Below are positions 17,513 to 26,510 of a stretch of DNA of 64,000 bases, one piece after another. Position 1 is the stretch's first letter, and every line of letters begins with the position of its first letter. The stretch spans positions 92,749 through 156,748 of the forward strand of contig UCJD01000049.1 of assembly GCA_900472605.1 (NCBI GenBank). The letters are read 5' to 3'. The notes beneath the pieces were generated by a model. The model made no database searches and was not told the DNA's origin. It saw nothing but the letters and a program-made list of their open reading frames with translations. The stretch is from Hyphomicrobiales bacterium (GTDB lineage: Bacteria; Pseudomonadota; Alphaproteobacteria; Rhizobiales; Rhizobiaceae). A program made the position numbers and the translations under genes.

Positions 17513-17979
17513 GCTTTTCCCACGATCATGGCATGTGATCTCGCAACGTAGCGAAGGCATAGGTTGCGTTTTCTGCGGAAGCGGGCTACGAAGAGGCATG
17601 AAATCGCGATAACCGGGTCGATCGCAAGGTCGGACGGCCGCGAGAGCGCTCAGGGCGGCGGGACATGCGTGGAATACCGCACCTCCCGCCGTTTCGTTCG
17701 CCACGATCATTGGCTGCCCGGGCTCGGCGTTGCGTCCAAATCAGTCCTAATTCTCGTCTGCATCCCCGGGTCGAATCTCAGCGCAAATTGACAATGCGTG
17801 GTCGGGATTGATGCGGCCGATATGCAGCGCGGCAACGATCGAACATGGCGGCACATATTGCCCGCCTCTCTTTGTTGTTCTCGACAAATGCGCTGAAGCG
17901 ATCCGCGCTGCGCCTGCATGCCAATCGTCGTTCGCCTATCGCGCTCATGCGGTCTACCCGAAGGCGATGTTGGTCACCG
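17513..17979. other. Gene-free stretch between the receiver gene and the amidase
   Basis: 467 bases with no gene I can support. Short frames on both strands lack ribosome sites and recognisable domains. No repeat or hairpin stands out. The two flanking genes converge here, so no promoter is needed. Confidence 0.4.
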
Positions 17980-19293
17980 TCATTGCACCGCTTCACATCT
18001 CCCGGAGACATGGCATGTCACAGACGCCAGCAAATCTGCGAGTTCGAGCAGCTCGGCATCCCGGAAACGAGGTGCGACAAGCTGCACTGCGAGCGGCAGG
18101 CCACCAGTCCCCGTTCCCACGGGAAGGGCCACACAGGGGACGTGCAACAGGGTCCACATCGTGTTCAGAACCGAGCTCCCTGTGTCGGCAAGACCAGCAG
18201 GTGCCTCTCCGCACGCCGCCGGGGTTATAACGCATGACAAACGCTGGCGATCGACAATTCTGCCGAACTCAGCCCGGCAAAACGATGCATGATCGTAGTC
18301 GGCGACGATATCACTTGTGGAAGTCACCGAGCCCTGCACCTTGACGGCAATGCTGGCATCGAGTGCCGAAGCAAATTCCAGGTGCTCCGACAGGAAGCAG
18401 CTACGGATCTCCCAATCCACAATTCTGTAGGCAGCCTCTGTCAAATCCGAGAACGCGGGAGGAAGGTCGAATTCCACTATCTCGGCACCTGCCGCAGCGA
18501 GGCGGTCGGCCGTCTCTTCCAACAACTGCCTCTGGCCAACCTGCGTGTGTTGCCACATCGGCGTTCTGCACAAGCCGATGCGGAGGTTCCTGATGCCCAA
18601 GCTTGCCGTCTCTGCCTTTCGCGGCATGCGAAACACTTCAGCCACCATTGTGAGATCTTCGACGCAACGGGCATACCAGCCGATGGTGTCGAGGCTCGGT
18701 GCGACGGGCTTCACCCCTTCGATGCTCACGAGCCCATGGGTCGGCTTGAATGCGTAGATGCCCGTGAAGGCGGCAGGCCTGATTATGGAGCCCCCGGTCT
18801 GGGTGCCGAAGGCGATGGGGACGTGAAAGTCGGCCACAGCGGCGGCGGAGCCGGATGACGAGCCTCCCGGCGTATGGGCGGTATTGCGGGGATTGCGCGA
18901 CAGGGCGCGTCGCTGAGAAGTGGCGAACTCCACCGTGTCGGTCTTTCCCATGACGACGCCACCCGAGTGGCGAACCACACTCACGCAGGCGGCATCGCGG
19001 CCAACTTGATGATTGCGGTACAGGGGGGAGTTATATGTGGTGGGCATGTCGCGGGTGGCGATGATGTCCTTGAACCCCGCGGGAATGCCGACCAACGGTC
19101 CAAGGCAACCGGAATTGTCGATTTCCCTTGCTCGCTTCAGCACTGCATCCGGATCGAGATGAAGCCACGCCCGAATTTCGTGTTCACGATCTGTAATCCG
19201 CTCCAGACAGGACCGGATGAGCTCTTCGGAAGACAGCTTTTTCGCTGCGATAAGTTTCGAGGCCTGAACGGCGCCAAGCTCGTGTGGCTTCAT
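17980..19293 (-). CDS. Amidase-signature enzyme
   Basis: 437 residues. Amidase-signature motifs are clear: Lys75 in GFKD, the Gly-Ser-rich GGSSSGSAAAV (143-153), and TQTGGSIIRPA with nucleophile Ser169, giving the Ser-cisSer-Lys triad. It hydrolyses an amide or related bond, with substrate unknown. A GGGGAG ribosome site precedes ATG 19293. It is 37 bases downstream of the CGSC-like gene on the same strand, so the two probably form one unit that could release a carboxylate from an amide. Confidence 0.9.
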   Translation of the reverse strand: MKPHELGAVQASKLIAAKKLSSEELIRSCLERITDREHEIRAWLHLDPDAVLKRAREIDNSGCLGPLVGIPAGFKDIIATRDMPTTYNSPLYRNHQVGRDAACVSVVRHSGGVVMGKTDTVEFATSQRRALSRNPRNTAHTPGGSSSGSAAAVADFHVPIAFGTQTGGSIIRPAAFTGIYAFKPTHGLVSIEGVKPVAPSLDTIGWYARCVEDLTMVAEVFRMPRKAETASLGIRNLRIGLCRTPMWQHTQVGQRQLLEETADRLAAAGAEIVEFDLPPAFSDLTEAAYRIVDWEIRSCFLSEHLEFASALDASIAVKVQGSVTSTSDIVADYDHASFCRAEFGRIVDRQRLSCVITPAACGEAPAGLADTGSSVLNTMWTLLHVPCVALPVGTGTGGLPLAVQLVAPRFRDAELLELADLLASVTCHVSGRCEAVQ

Positions 19294-19330
19294 TGCTCTC
19301 CCCTGTCGCTGTCCGGGCCTGATGCCTGCA

Positions 19331-21055
19331 TCAAATCAAACAGGCCGAACCGCCGCTGCCTAAATCCCGGTCTGCGGCCATGAGCAGCTCGTCGAAGTTG
19401 GCAGGCGCCGCAATCTTACGACCGACAACCGCAGGCGAATATGCCTGCATCCAGTACGAATGCGTCGGGTGACCGCCTCCTGCCACCAGTAGAATGATGT
19501 TTTCGGGCTTTGCAGCGATCGGCCATGGGTCGATGCCGATGCTTTTCCTGGCCACTTCCGTAGGCGAGATTTCGATCCAAGCCATTCCGCCACTATCCCG
19601 CATCTTCTTCATCGGAACACGCGAGTTCTCCCAGAGGAATTCGCGTATCCTCTTCTGCGTCCAACCCGTCGAAGCCAGATAGTTGGCGACGACGCGGGTC
19701 AGGAGCATGGCGCCGGGTGTGCCACTTTCGTAGCCGTGGGTGTAATGCGGGTTCGGCACGGCCATGTAGTCGGCCATGCGATGAAGCCCTTCCTTCACAT
19801 CTTGTTCGAGCGTCTCTTTCATGGCGCCGCGGCGAAGAATGTTGGTCGCGCCGGTGGCCCAGAAAAACGAGACAGAGTCCGTACCGGGTTTATAGCCGTG
19901 GCGTTCCGTTCCGTGCGGAAGCCAGCCCTGAGGTAAGCCTTCCTCGTCCTCGGCAAATACGATGTTTGTCTGCCGCAGAGCGCCCCACGGGGCCATCGTT
20001 CCGGTACCCGGGAGAGCGCCGCCCAGGTTTTGCTGGAGTTGTCGGAGAGCACGGCCGATCGCCGCTCCTGCCGGGTGTTGAGGATCGGGTCCGAGACAAC
20101 CGAAGCCGCTGCCGAGCCGAATGTAGTGGGCAAGCGGGCCATTGACGATGACCACAGGAAACGTTGCGGCGGACGTCGCCTGCATCTGGTCGCCAGTGGA
20201 AGCGGGATCCAGCATCGCCTCGACAGCAGCAAGGAGCACGGTCAGGTATTCCGGACGCCCGCCTGACATCGCGAGCGCGATGGCGCAGGCCTCGACGGTG
20301 GCGAGGCCGCCTCTTGGAGGGAACTTTCCGAGCAGATGGTCCCGCGGAAGGTCTGTGCCACGGAGGATCCAGTTGACGCGCTCCCGCGTTGCTGGCCAGA
20401 GTGGCAGGCCATCGCCCCATCGGTTGACCAGAAAGATATCGTTGGCCTTCGCCATGGCATCGATGTGGTCCACGCCCTCGACCACCATCATCGCGCCTTC
20501 GCCTTCGTTTCCGAGGCGGGGCGACCATCCCGTGAGAATTTCGTAGATCTCCTTTCGACGGGACTTCAGGGGCGTGAGGTCGGAATCAGGCAGGAACAGG
20601 TCGATCGGGAATGTCACCATGGGCGCGTCGGCGGGCAAGCCCAGTCCCGATACGGCGTTCCGGACCACGCCCACAAAATCCTCTCGCGTGACGATCGCCG
20701 TAGGAATGCCTGCAGCCTCGAGTTTTCCGGCAGCCACCCCGCAAGCGGTCGAGCAAGCGCCGCATGCGGCGTTTCCGATGATCACCGCATCGACGCCGCT
20801 TTCCTTGATCGCGTCGATCGTGCTGTCGAGCGAGATGAATTCCGTCCCTTGCGGGTATGTGTCAGGGGGGAGGATCTCGATGCCGGGAATGTCTTCGCGC
20901 ATCAATTCCATCAGAATGGGAAGAGAACGGAAGGACTGCCACTGGCCATTCGAGAGAAGGCCCACGCGCTTGTTCTCGAGAGTGGACAGGCGCGTCGCGT
21001 GAGAGTGCGAGACTTCAGTCGAACCAGACGGACTATGAAATTCCAGCAGTGCCAT
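19331..21055 (-). CDS. UGSC/CGSC-motif family protein, long form
   Basis: 574 residues from ATG 21055, set by a strong GGAGGAG ribosome site; the frame is open to 21340 but without such a site. Residues 92-110 contain NAACGACSTACG, which resembles the Cys-Gly-Ser-Cys (or selenocysteine) motif of UGSC-family proteins, followed by the usual AAGIPTAIV stretch. Here the motif is Cys98-Gly-Ala-Cys101. The remaining 450 residues (GPLAHYIRLGSGFGCLGPDPQHPAG; VAGGGHPTHSYW) belong to no family I can name. It is next to an amidase and divergent from an ABC substrate-binding gene. A redox or C-S chemistry role is possible. Confidence 0.6.
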   Translation of the reverse strand: MALLEFHSPSGSTEVSHSHATRLSTLENKRVGLLSNGQWQSFRSLPILMELMREDIPGIEILPPDTYPQGTEFISLDSTIDAIKESGVDAVIIGNAACGACSTACGVAAGKLEAAGIPTAIVTREDFVGVVRNAVSGLGLPADAPMVTFPIDLFLPDSDLTPLKSRRKEIYEILTGWSPRLGNEGEGAMMVVEGVDHIDAMAKANDIFLVNRWGDGLPLWPATRERVNWILRGTDLPRDHLLGKFPPRGGLATVEACAIALAMSGGRPEYLTVLLAAVEAMLDPASTGDQMQATSAATFPVVIVNGPLAHYIRLGSGFGCLGPDPQHPAGAAIGRALRQLQQNLGGALPGTGTMAPWGALRQTNIVFAEDEEGLPQGWLPHGTERHGYKPGTDSVSFFWATGATNILRRGAMKETLEQDVKEGLHRMADYMAVPNPHYTHGYESGTPGAMLLTRVVANYLASTGWTQKRIREFLWENSRVPMKKMRDSGGMAWIEISPTEVARKSIGIDPWPIAAKPENIILLVAGGGHPTHSYWMQAYSPAVVGRKIAAPANFDELLMAADRDLGSGGSACLI

Positions 21056-21557
21056 TCTTGCTCCTCCGCAATGTTGACAGATGCCTCGGATGGTGAGGCA
21101 TGCTTGCCGCCGTCCTCCAACGGCCATTTCCTCGGTGACTGTCGTACCACCAACGAAAGGGCTGTTGACAAGGCTGGAATGTCGCAGTGGCCCTGCCAGA
21201 GCCCAACGCCAAGGGAACCCATAGGTCGGGCCTTTGCTCCGTTCAACAGGGTTGCTCTTTTGGTGGCAGGGCGTGTCTCCTGATCCTGAACAGCCGGAAG
21301 CCGCACTCTTGTCGGGAGGATGAAGAAGTGGGGAATTCAAGCGATCGCCGCGAAAGTCCGCCGTCTCAGTTTTGCGCTGTCACGACTGACTCGGCCGTAC
21401 GTCGATCGGCACGCGCATTCATAACCGCGAGATAGCTAGGGAGAATACGGCTAGGACGCGGTCCGGATGGAACACCCGGTCCGGGATCGTCGCTGGTCTC
21501 ACGTCGATTGGCGGTTTCCTTGTCGTCCGCCATGAAATTAAAGGGAGGAGAACACAA
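21056..21557. other. Divergent regulatory gap, CGSC-like gene and ABC substrate-binding gene
   Basis: 502 bases without a gene I accept. Two strong ribosome sites mark its ends, GGAGGAG on the minus strand at about 21060-21066 and GGGAGGAG at 21543-21550 on the plus strand. Promoters for both directions must lie here, but I cannot place them with confidence. Confidence 0.4.
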
Positions 21558-23150
21558 ATGCGCATGCAGCGTCGTACTTTTTTGGCCGGGATCGCCGCGT
21601 CGGCCGCCACCTCGGGGCTGGCGGCTCCCGCCATGGCTCAGTCCGAAGCGTCTCGGGTGCTTACCTACGTTCCGCCGCAGGGACTGCAGATCCTCGATCC
21701 GCACTTCACGACGTTGAACAACGTCTCGTTCTACGGTCACTACGTCTACGACATGCTCTATAGCGTAGATGCGAACTATCGTGCGCGGCCACAGATGGCC
21801 GAGGGCCATACTGTCTCGCAGGACCTGCTTACCTGGGAAATCAAGCTTCGGAAGGGACTGAAGTTCCACGATGGCGAGCCAGTGCGGGCGCAGGATTGCG
21901 TGGCGAGCATCAAGCGCTGGGGACAGCGCGACGGCTTTGGAGCAGCGCTGTTGAGCTATACGGACGAAGTGGTTGCCTCGGATGACACCACGATCCGGTT
22001 CCGGTTGAAAAAGCCGTTTGGGGTACTGCCCGACGCATTGGCGCATCCCGTTGCCTCGCCCTGTGTCATTATGCCCGAACGGATTGCCGCGACGCCGATC
22101 TCGCAGCAAGTGACGGAGACGATTGGTTCCGGCCCATTGCGTTTTGTCCGTGACGAGTTCGTTCCAGGCGAGCATGCGCTCTTTGAAAAGAATCCGGATT
22201 ATGTGCCACGCCAGGACCCCAACAGTGGCTTGTCGGGAGGCAAGGTCATCCATTTCGATCGCATTCAGTGGAAGGCTTTGCCCGATGCATCGACCGCTGC
22301 GGCCGCGCTGCAGGCTGGAGAGATCGACTGGTGGGATACGGTTCATTTCGATCTGCTGGATCTTCTCCGCAGTGATCCCAACCTGAAGGTCGAGGTTTCG
22401 GATCCCAGCCTGATGAACTTCATTCGCTTTCAGAACGGCCAGGCTCCGTTTAACAACGTAGAACTCCGACGGGCTGTCGCATCCGCCGTTGATCAGACGA
22501 TCTACACGAGAGCGCTTGTCACTTCCGGCGACATTCAAACCTGCGCGGCGATCTATCCTTGCCGCCTCCCTGGCGTGAAGGAACTCGGCAAGGAGCTGAT
22601 TGGCGGCGAGAAGGACTGGGCAGCGATCGCCGAAAAGGTGAAGGCTTCTGGTTACGACGGAACAGAGATCGTCATTCTGAACGCCACCGACAATGTCTGG
22701 ACTGCTCCGATGGGCCCGATCCTCTTGGACATGTGCAAGAAGATCGGGTTGAACGCAAGGATGGACCAGGGCGATCTGAACACCATTTCGCAGCGCCGTG
22801 CCACCAACAAACCGCTCAGCGAGGGTGGGTGGAGCATGTTTGCGTTTCTGGCTTCGACACCCGTCCTGGCGAGCCCACTTACCGCCGTCGTCGCGCGAGG
22901 GCTCGGCGAAAAGGGTTGGCCGGGCGATAACGACGATCCTGAACTCGAGCAGCGGATTTCCGACTGGATCGCCGCGCCGTCCGATGAGGAGCGCCTGCAG
23001 AAACTCAACGATGTGCACGAGAGATTGTGGGAGACAGTGCCTTTGGTCCCGCTGGCGAGCTACTCCCAGTACACGGGCTACCGAGGGGATCTGACGGGAT
23101 ACATCCAGAGCGTGGTGCCAATTCCTTGGGGTGTCAGGCGGTCGGCCTAG
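21558..23150 (+). CDS. ABC transporter substrate-binding protein, peptide/opine family 5, Tat-exported
   Basis: 530 residues. The N-terminus has a twin-arginine signal, MQRRTFLAGIAAS, cleaved near AMAQ. The mature protein shows the family 5 (DppA/OppA-like) pattern, including LTWEIKLRKGLKFHDGEPV early on and the hinge region EIDWWDTVHFDLLDLL. It delivers peptides or other small solutes to a permease in the periplasm. No permease or ATPase genes are adjacent; the only such genes in the window are at 61-64 kb. GGGAGGAG precedes the ATG. Confidence 0.9.
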   Translation: MRMQRRTFLAGIAASAATSGLAAPAMAQSEASRVLTYVPPQGLQILDPHFTTLNNVSFYGHYVYDMLYSVDANYRARPQMAEGHTVSQDLLTWEIKLRKGLKFHDGEPVRAQDCVASIKRWGQRDGFGAALLSYTDEVVASDDTTIRFRLKKPFGVLPDALAHPVASPCVIMPERIAATPISQQVTETIGSGPLRFVRDEFVPGEHALFEKNPDYVPRQDPNSGLSGGKVIHFDRIQWKALPDASTAAAALQAGEIDWWDTVHFDLLDLLRSDPNLKVEVSDPSLMNFIRFQNGQAPFNNVELRRAVASAVDQTIYTRALVTSGDIQTCAAIYPCRLPGVKELGKELIGGEKDWAAIAEKVKASGYDGTEIVILNATDNVWTAPMGPILLDMCKKIGLNARMDQGDLNTISQRRATNKPLSEGGWSMFAFLASTPVLASPLTAVVARGLGEKGWPGDNDDPELEQRISDWIAAPSDEERLQKLNDVHERLWETVPLVPLASYSQYTGYRGDLTGYIQSVVPIPWGVRRSA

Positions 23151-23165
23151 CTCAAACCGAGTCGT

Positions 23166-23194
23166 CTGGCGCCCGGTCGAACACCGGGCGCCAG
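23166..23194. terminator. Bidirectional hairpin terminator
   Basis: A perfect 12-bp stem, CTGGCGCCCGGT / ACCGGGCGCCAG, with loop CGAAC. It lies between the convergent substrate-binding gene and CoA-transferase gene. Confidence 0.75.
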
Positions 23195-23204
23195 CACCGC
23201 AATT

Positions 23205-24428
23205 TCAGTTGGACGAAGCGACGATTCCCTGATCGTGCAGCCGAGACACCTCGTGCTGCGGTAGACCCAGATAGTCGGCCAGTACTTCCTCTGTGTGCTG
23301 GCCGAGGCGCGGCGCTGCCGATACGCGGCCACGTGTTTCTGCTGGCAGTCGGGCGAGGGCGCCGGGAGCCGGATACGCGAGACCGCCGGGATTGGCGACG
23401 TTGTCGAAGATTTCGTTCTGCCGCACCAGCCTCGGGTCGTCTGTGACGGCCTCCTTGAGTGAACGATAGAGTTCCCAGCAAGCGCCCTCGCGGTCGAGAC
23501 GCTCATGGAGGTCCGCGTAGTCAAACTTGGCAAATGCCCGGGCGAACCGAGGCTTGAGAAGTTCGCGATGCGTGAACCGTGTTCCCTCGTCCTTCACGAA
23601 TGAGACGTTGAGCTCTCGCTCCAGGCTGGCAATCTCTTCCTTCAGGTCAAGAGCCTCGAGCAGACCAGTCCATTGGCGACTGGTGATCGCGACGACCATG
23701 ATCCGACGCCCGTCCCTTGTCAGGAAATCCTCGCCGAACGCCCCGAACAGAGCGTTGCCTGACCTGCTGCGATCTCCACCATTCGCAACTTCGCCGACCT
23801 GGCCGAGGTGTCCAAGCATCCCGATAGCCATATCGCTCAGAGCGACCCTTACCTCGCCGCCTTTTCCTGTCTGCCGCCGACGGCGTTCCGCCGCCATCAA
23901 GGCGAAAGCGCCATAGGCGCCGCTGGCAATGTCCCAGGCTGGCAGGACACTGTTCACAGGCTCGTCCGCTGCGAGGCCTGCCGGGCCAGTCATCAACGGA
24001 ACGCCGACTGCGGCGTTGACGGTGTAGTCGACGGCATTCCGTCCGTCCGGCCAGCCCATGATCCGCAGCGTGATGAGGTCTGGTCTGCGCTCCACCAGCC
24101 TCTCGTGCGAGAGGAAGCCGTTGACGGGATAGTTCGTGACGAACAGCCCGCGGTCTTCGCCGGGCGCGGTGACAATGGCCGCCGCCAGCTCACGTCCCTC
24201 CGGGGCGGACAGGTTGATCGCGACGGACTGCTTTCCCTTGTTCAGGCTCTCCCAGTAGAGGCTGTCTCCGCTGGGAGATAGCGGCCATCGACGGTAGTCG
24301 GGCCCGCCGCCGATCATGTCGAACCGAATGACGCGGGCTCCCATCTGATGCAGGTGCAGGGCACAGGATGGGCCAGCGATAAAGGAGGCGCCTTCGACAA
24401 CGGTTAGTCCGTCAAGGAGATCGTACAC
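23205..24428 (-). CDS. Family III CoA-transferase (CaiB/BaiF), 2-methylfumaryl-CoA isomerase-like
   Basis: 407 residues from GTG 24428, chosen because GGAG lies about 10 bases upstream and the protein then starts at YDLLDGLTVVEGAS, as usual; the open frame reaches 24521. The catalytic Asp is Asp134 in VDYTVNAAVG. The run DYTVNAAVGVPLMTGP resembles 2-methylfumaryl-CoA isomerases (mesaconyl-CoA C1-C4 transferases) more than formyl-CoA transferases; this is from memory and needs a search. It would move CoA between the carboxyls of a C5 dicarboxylate. Divergent from a dehydrogenase gene. Confidence 0.8.
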   Translation of the reverse strand: MYDLLDGLTVVEGASFIAGPSCALHLHQMGARVIRFDMIGGGPDYRRWPLSPSGDSLYWESLNKGKQSVAINLSAPEGRELAAAIVTAPGEDRGLFVTNYPVNGFLSHERLVERRPDLITLRIMGWPDGRNAVDYTVNAAVGVPLMTGPAGLAADEPVNSVLPAWDIASGAYGAFALMAAERRRRQTGKGGEVRVALSDMAIGMLGHLGQVGEVANGGDRSRSGNALFGAFGEDFLTRDGRRIMVVAITSRQWTGLLEALDLKEEIASLERELNVSFVKDEGTRFTHRELLKPRFARAFAKFDYADLHERLDREGACWELYRSLKEAVTDDPRLVRQNEIFDNVANPGGLAYPAPGALARLPAETRGRVSAAPRLGQHTEEVLADYLGLPQHEVSRLHDQGIVASSN

Positions 24429-24707
24429 TGTTGCTAGCTCCACTCTCGTTGCGAGGCCGTAGCCTACAAGATACTGATCGGGCCAAGTCGGTAACTCGGG
24501 TCCCTCGCGGCTTCTCCGCAATCGAACGTATTTTCCGGAAGTGGTGCGGTGTGCAAGGCAAAAGGACTTCGAACAGCCCGGTCATATGCATAGCCTTTGG
24601 GTGCGATTGGTGACCCCGCTCTGGAGTGGATCGACGCCTCCCTCTACCCTCATGGCGATTTGCAAGCCGACAGTTCGGATACAGGCGGCATCGTCGCGGG
24701 AGGAATA

Positions 24708-25643
24708 ATGACGCTTAGAATCGGCTTTATCGGCCTGGGCCGCATGGGGCAGGGAATGGCCCTCAACATCCTGAAGGGAGGCGCGGACCTGCTTGTGTTC
24801 GATCCGGTGGAGGCTGCGATGAACACCTTGGTCCAAAGCGGCGCAAAGGCGGCCGCGTCGGTGGCCGATGTGGCGCGACAAGCTGACATCGTATTTACCT
24901 CCCTGCCTGGGCCAGCCGAGGTCAAGGAGGTCGTGCTTGGCGAGGAGGGCATCGTCGCAAACATGCGGCAAGGTCTCGTGCTGTTTGACCTCTCGACAAA
25001 CTCTCCAGCGATGGTTCGCGAGGTCGGCGAGGCGATGGCCGCCAAGGGCGCGGCCTTTCTCGACGCGCCAGTCAGCGGTGGTCCGGCGGGCGCGGCCAGC
25101 GGCGATCTCGTTCTCTGGATTGGCGGCGACGAAAGCACGTTCTCAGCTCACCGACCGCTTCTCGAGACGTTCTCCAAGCCCTGCTACGTCGGGCCGATCA
25201 CGTCCGGCACCGTTACCAAGCTTGCCCATAACATGCTCGGCTACACGATCATGGAATCCTTGGCGGAAGCGTTCACCCTCGCCACGAAGGCCGGGCTTGA
25301 TCCGCTGAATTTCTGGGAAGCGCTGAGGATGGGCATGGTCGGCAAGCAATCGCCACTGTTCATGCTCACGCAGCAGTTTCTGCCGAATATCTACGACAAG
25401 CCTGCGTTCGCACTCAAGCTTGCGCTGAAAGACGTGCGCCTGGCAACGCAGATGGCCGAGGAGCTCGACGTTCCCATGCGGCTCTCGCGGATGACCAAGG
25501 AAGACATGGAGGCAGCCGTGTCGCGGGGGCAGGGCGACGAGGATTCGCGATCCTTCCTCAAGCTTCAGATCGAACGCGCTGGTGTCCAGATCGAGCTTCC
25601 GAAGGAACGCATCGATGCGGCAGTCCACCGGGCGCGTGCCTGA
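24708..25643 (+). CDS. Beta-hydroxyacid dehydrogenase (3-hydroxyisobutyrate dehydrogenase family)
   Basis: 311 residues from ATG 24708, which has GGAGGAAT upstream; the frame is open to 24597 but that part is not family-like. Rossmann motif GFIGLGRMGQG, substrate motif DAPVSGGPAGAASGDL and catalytic Lys171 in KLAHN are all present. It oxidises a beta-hydroxy acid such as 3-hydroxyisobutyrate or tartronate semialdehyde with NAD(P). A related gene is at 53031. It is followed by a cupin 71 bases on. Confidence 0.9.
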   Translation: MTLRIGFIGLGRMGQGMALNILKGGADLLVFDPVEAAMNTLVQSGAKAAASVADVARQADIVFTSLPGPAEVKEVVLGEEGIVANMRQGLVLFDLSTNSPAMVREVGEAMAAKGAAFLDAPVSGGPAGAASGDLVLWIGGDESTFSAHRPLLETFSKPCYVGPITSGTVTKLAHNMLGYTIMESLAEAFTLATKAGLDPLNFWEALRMGMVGKQSPLFMLTQQFLPNIYDKPAFALKLALKDVRLATQMAEELDVPMRLSRMTKEDMEAAVSRGQGDEDSRSFLKLQIERAGVQIELPKERIDAAVHRARA

Positions 25644-25714
25644 AGGACTGCTTTCCGAAACGACTTCAGCTTTCGGAGACGGCTTGTAACGAACTACCTC
25701 AAAGGAAGACACCA

Positions 25715-26125
25715 ATGGAAATCATTCGCAACGGCTCGCAGCCGTCCTCGCTCGGCCCCGAAGAGAACTTCACAGGTCATGTTCGCCGGGATCCGCTCTT
25801 TCAAAATCCGGCACCCTCCCGAATGGTCGGTGGCTTGGCTACCTTTGATGCTGGCGCGCGGACCGTCTGGCACACGCACCCGGTCGGCCAGATCCTCATC
25901 GTCACGGCGGGCTTTGGAAGAGTTCAGACCTGGGGTGGCCCAGTCAGGGAGGTCGGCCCTGGAGACATCGTGTGGTTCTCTCCCGGAGAAAAGCACTGGC
26001 ACGGCGCCTCGCCAAAATGCGGCATGAGCCACATTGCCCTCGTCGAGTCAGAGGATGGCAAGACGACCGATTGGATGGAGCCTGTGAGTGACGAAGAATT
26101 CATGGGCACGAGAGCCGAGAACTAG
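25715..26125 (+). CDS. Cupin-domain protein
   Basis: 136 residues. Cupin motif 1 is seen in TVWHTHPVGQILIVTAG and motif 2 in PGDIVWFSPGEKHWHGAS, giving three or four His/Glu-type metal ligands. Such small cupins are often linked to carboxymuconolactone decarboxylase-like genes and act on small phenolic or organic acids. A ribosome site AAAGGAAG precedes it. The substrate is unknown. Confidence 0.85.
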   Translation: MEIIRNGSQPSSLGPEENFTGHVRRDPLFQNPAPSRMVGGLATFDAGARTVWHTHPVGQILIVTAGFGRVQTWGGPVREVGPGDIVWFSPGEKHWHGASPKCGMSHIALVESEDGKTTDWMEPVSDEEFMGTRAEN

Positions 26126-26510
26126 CCAGCGGGTGGCAGGCTGCGTTGCGCGCTGAGACGCCCAGGTGGACGCAAGTGCTTCGCTTTCCATGCGGGCACC
26201 GAGATTTTCGTGCCAGGCTACACTGTCGATGAACGGCATCCGTGTCAGAGTTGTTTCCGATATGCCGTCTAGCCAATGGCAATCGCTCGCCTCCAGGGCT
26301 TCCGCTGGGGTGGTCGCGGGTCCTGACGCAGAGTAAAAAAGCAAGCAGCGCCGATCTCGAGCGGCCACGAAATCAAAGCAGAAGGGGTCCGAAGTTGGAC
26401 CTCGGAAAGGCCGATGCGCGTGCCAGGCGCCGCTCGGAACGGAGGAGATTTGCCATGAATTTGGGAAGGGCTCTCATGCAGAGCGGGGAATTGAAAAACA
26501 GGAGAGGCCA
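26126..26510. other. Gene-free stretch before the second CoA-transferase
   Basis: 385 bases between two plus-strand genes. Short frames here have no ribosome site or family traits. It probably holds the promoter for the CoA-transferase and SDR pair. No clear operator is seen. Confidence 0.4.

Noticed and set aside
17808..18292. Overlapping plus-strand frames across the end of the amidase
   Set aside because: They are antisense to the conserved C-terminal part of the amidase.
21366..23018. 550-codon minus-strand frame antisense to the substrate-binding protein
   Set aside because: High-GC shadow frame; the plus-strand gene has a Tat signal and a strong ribosome site.
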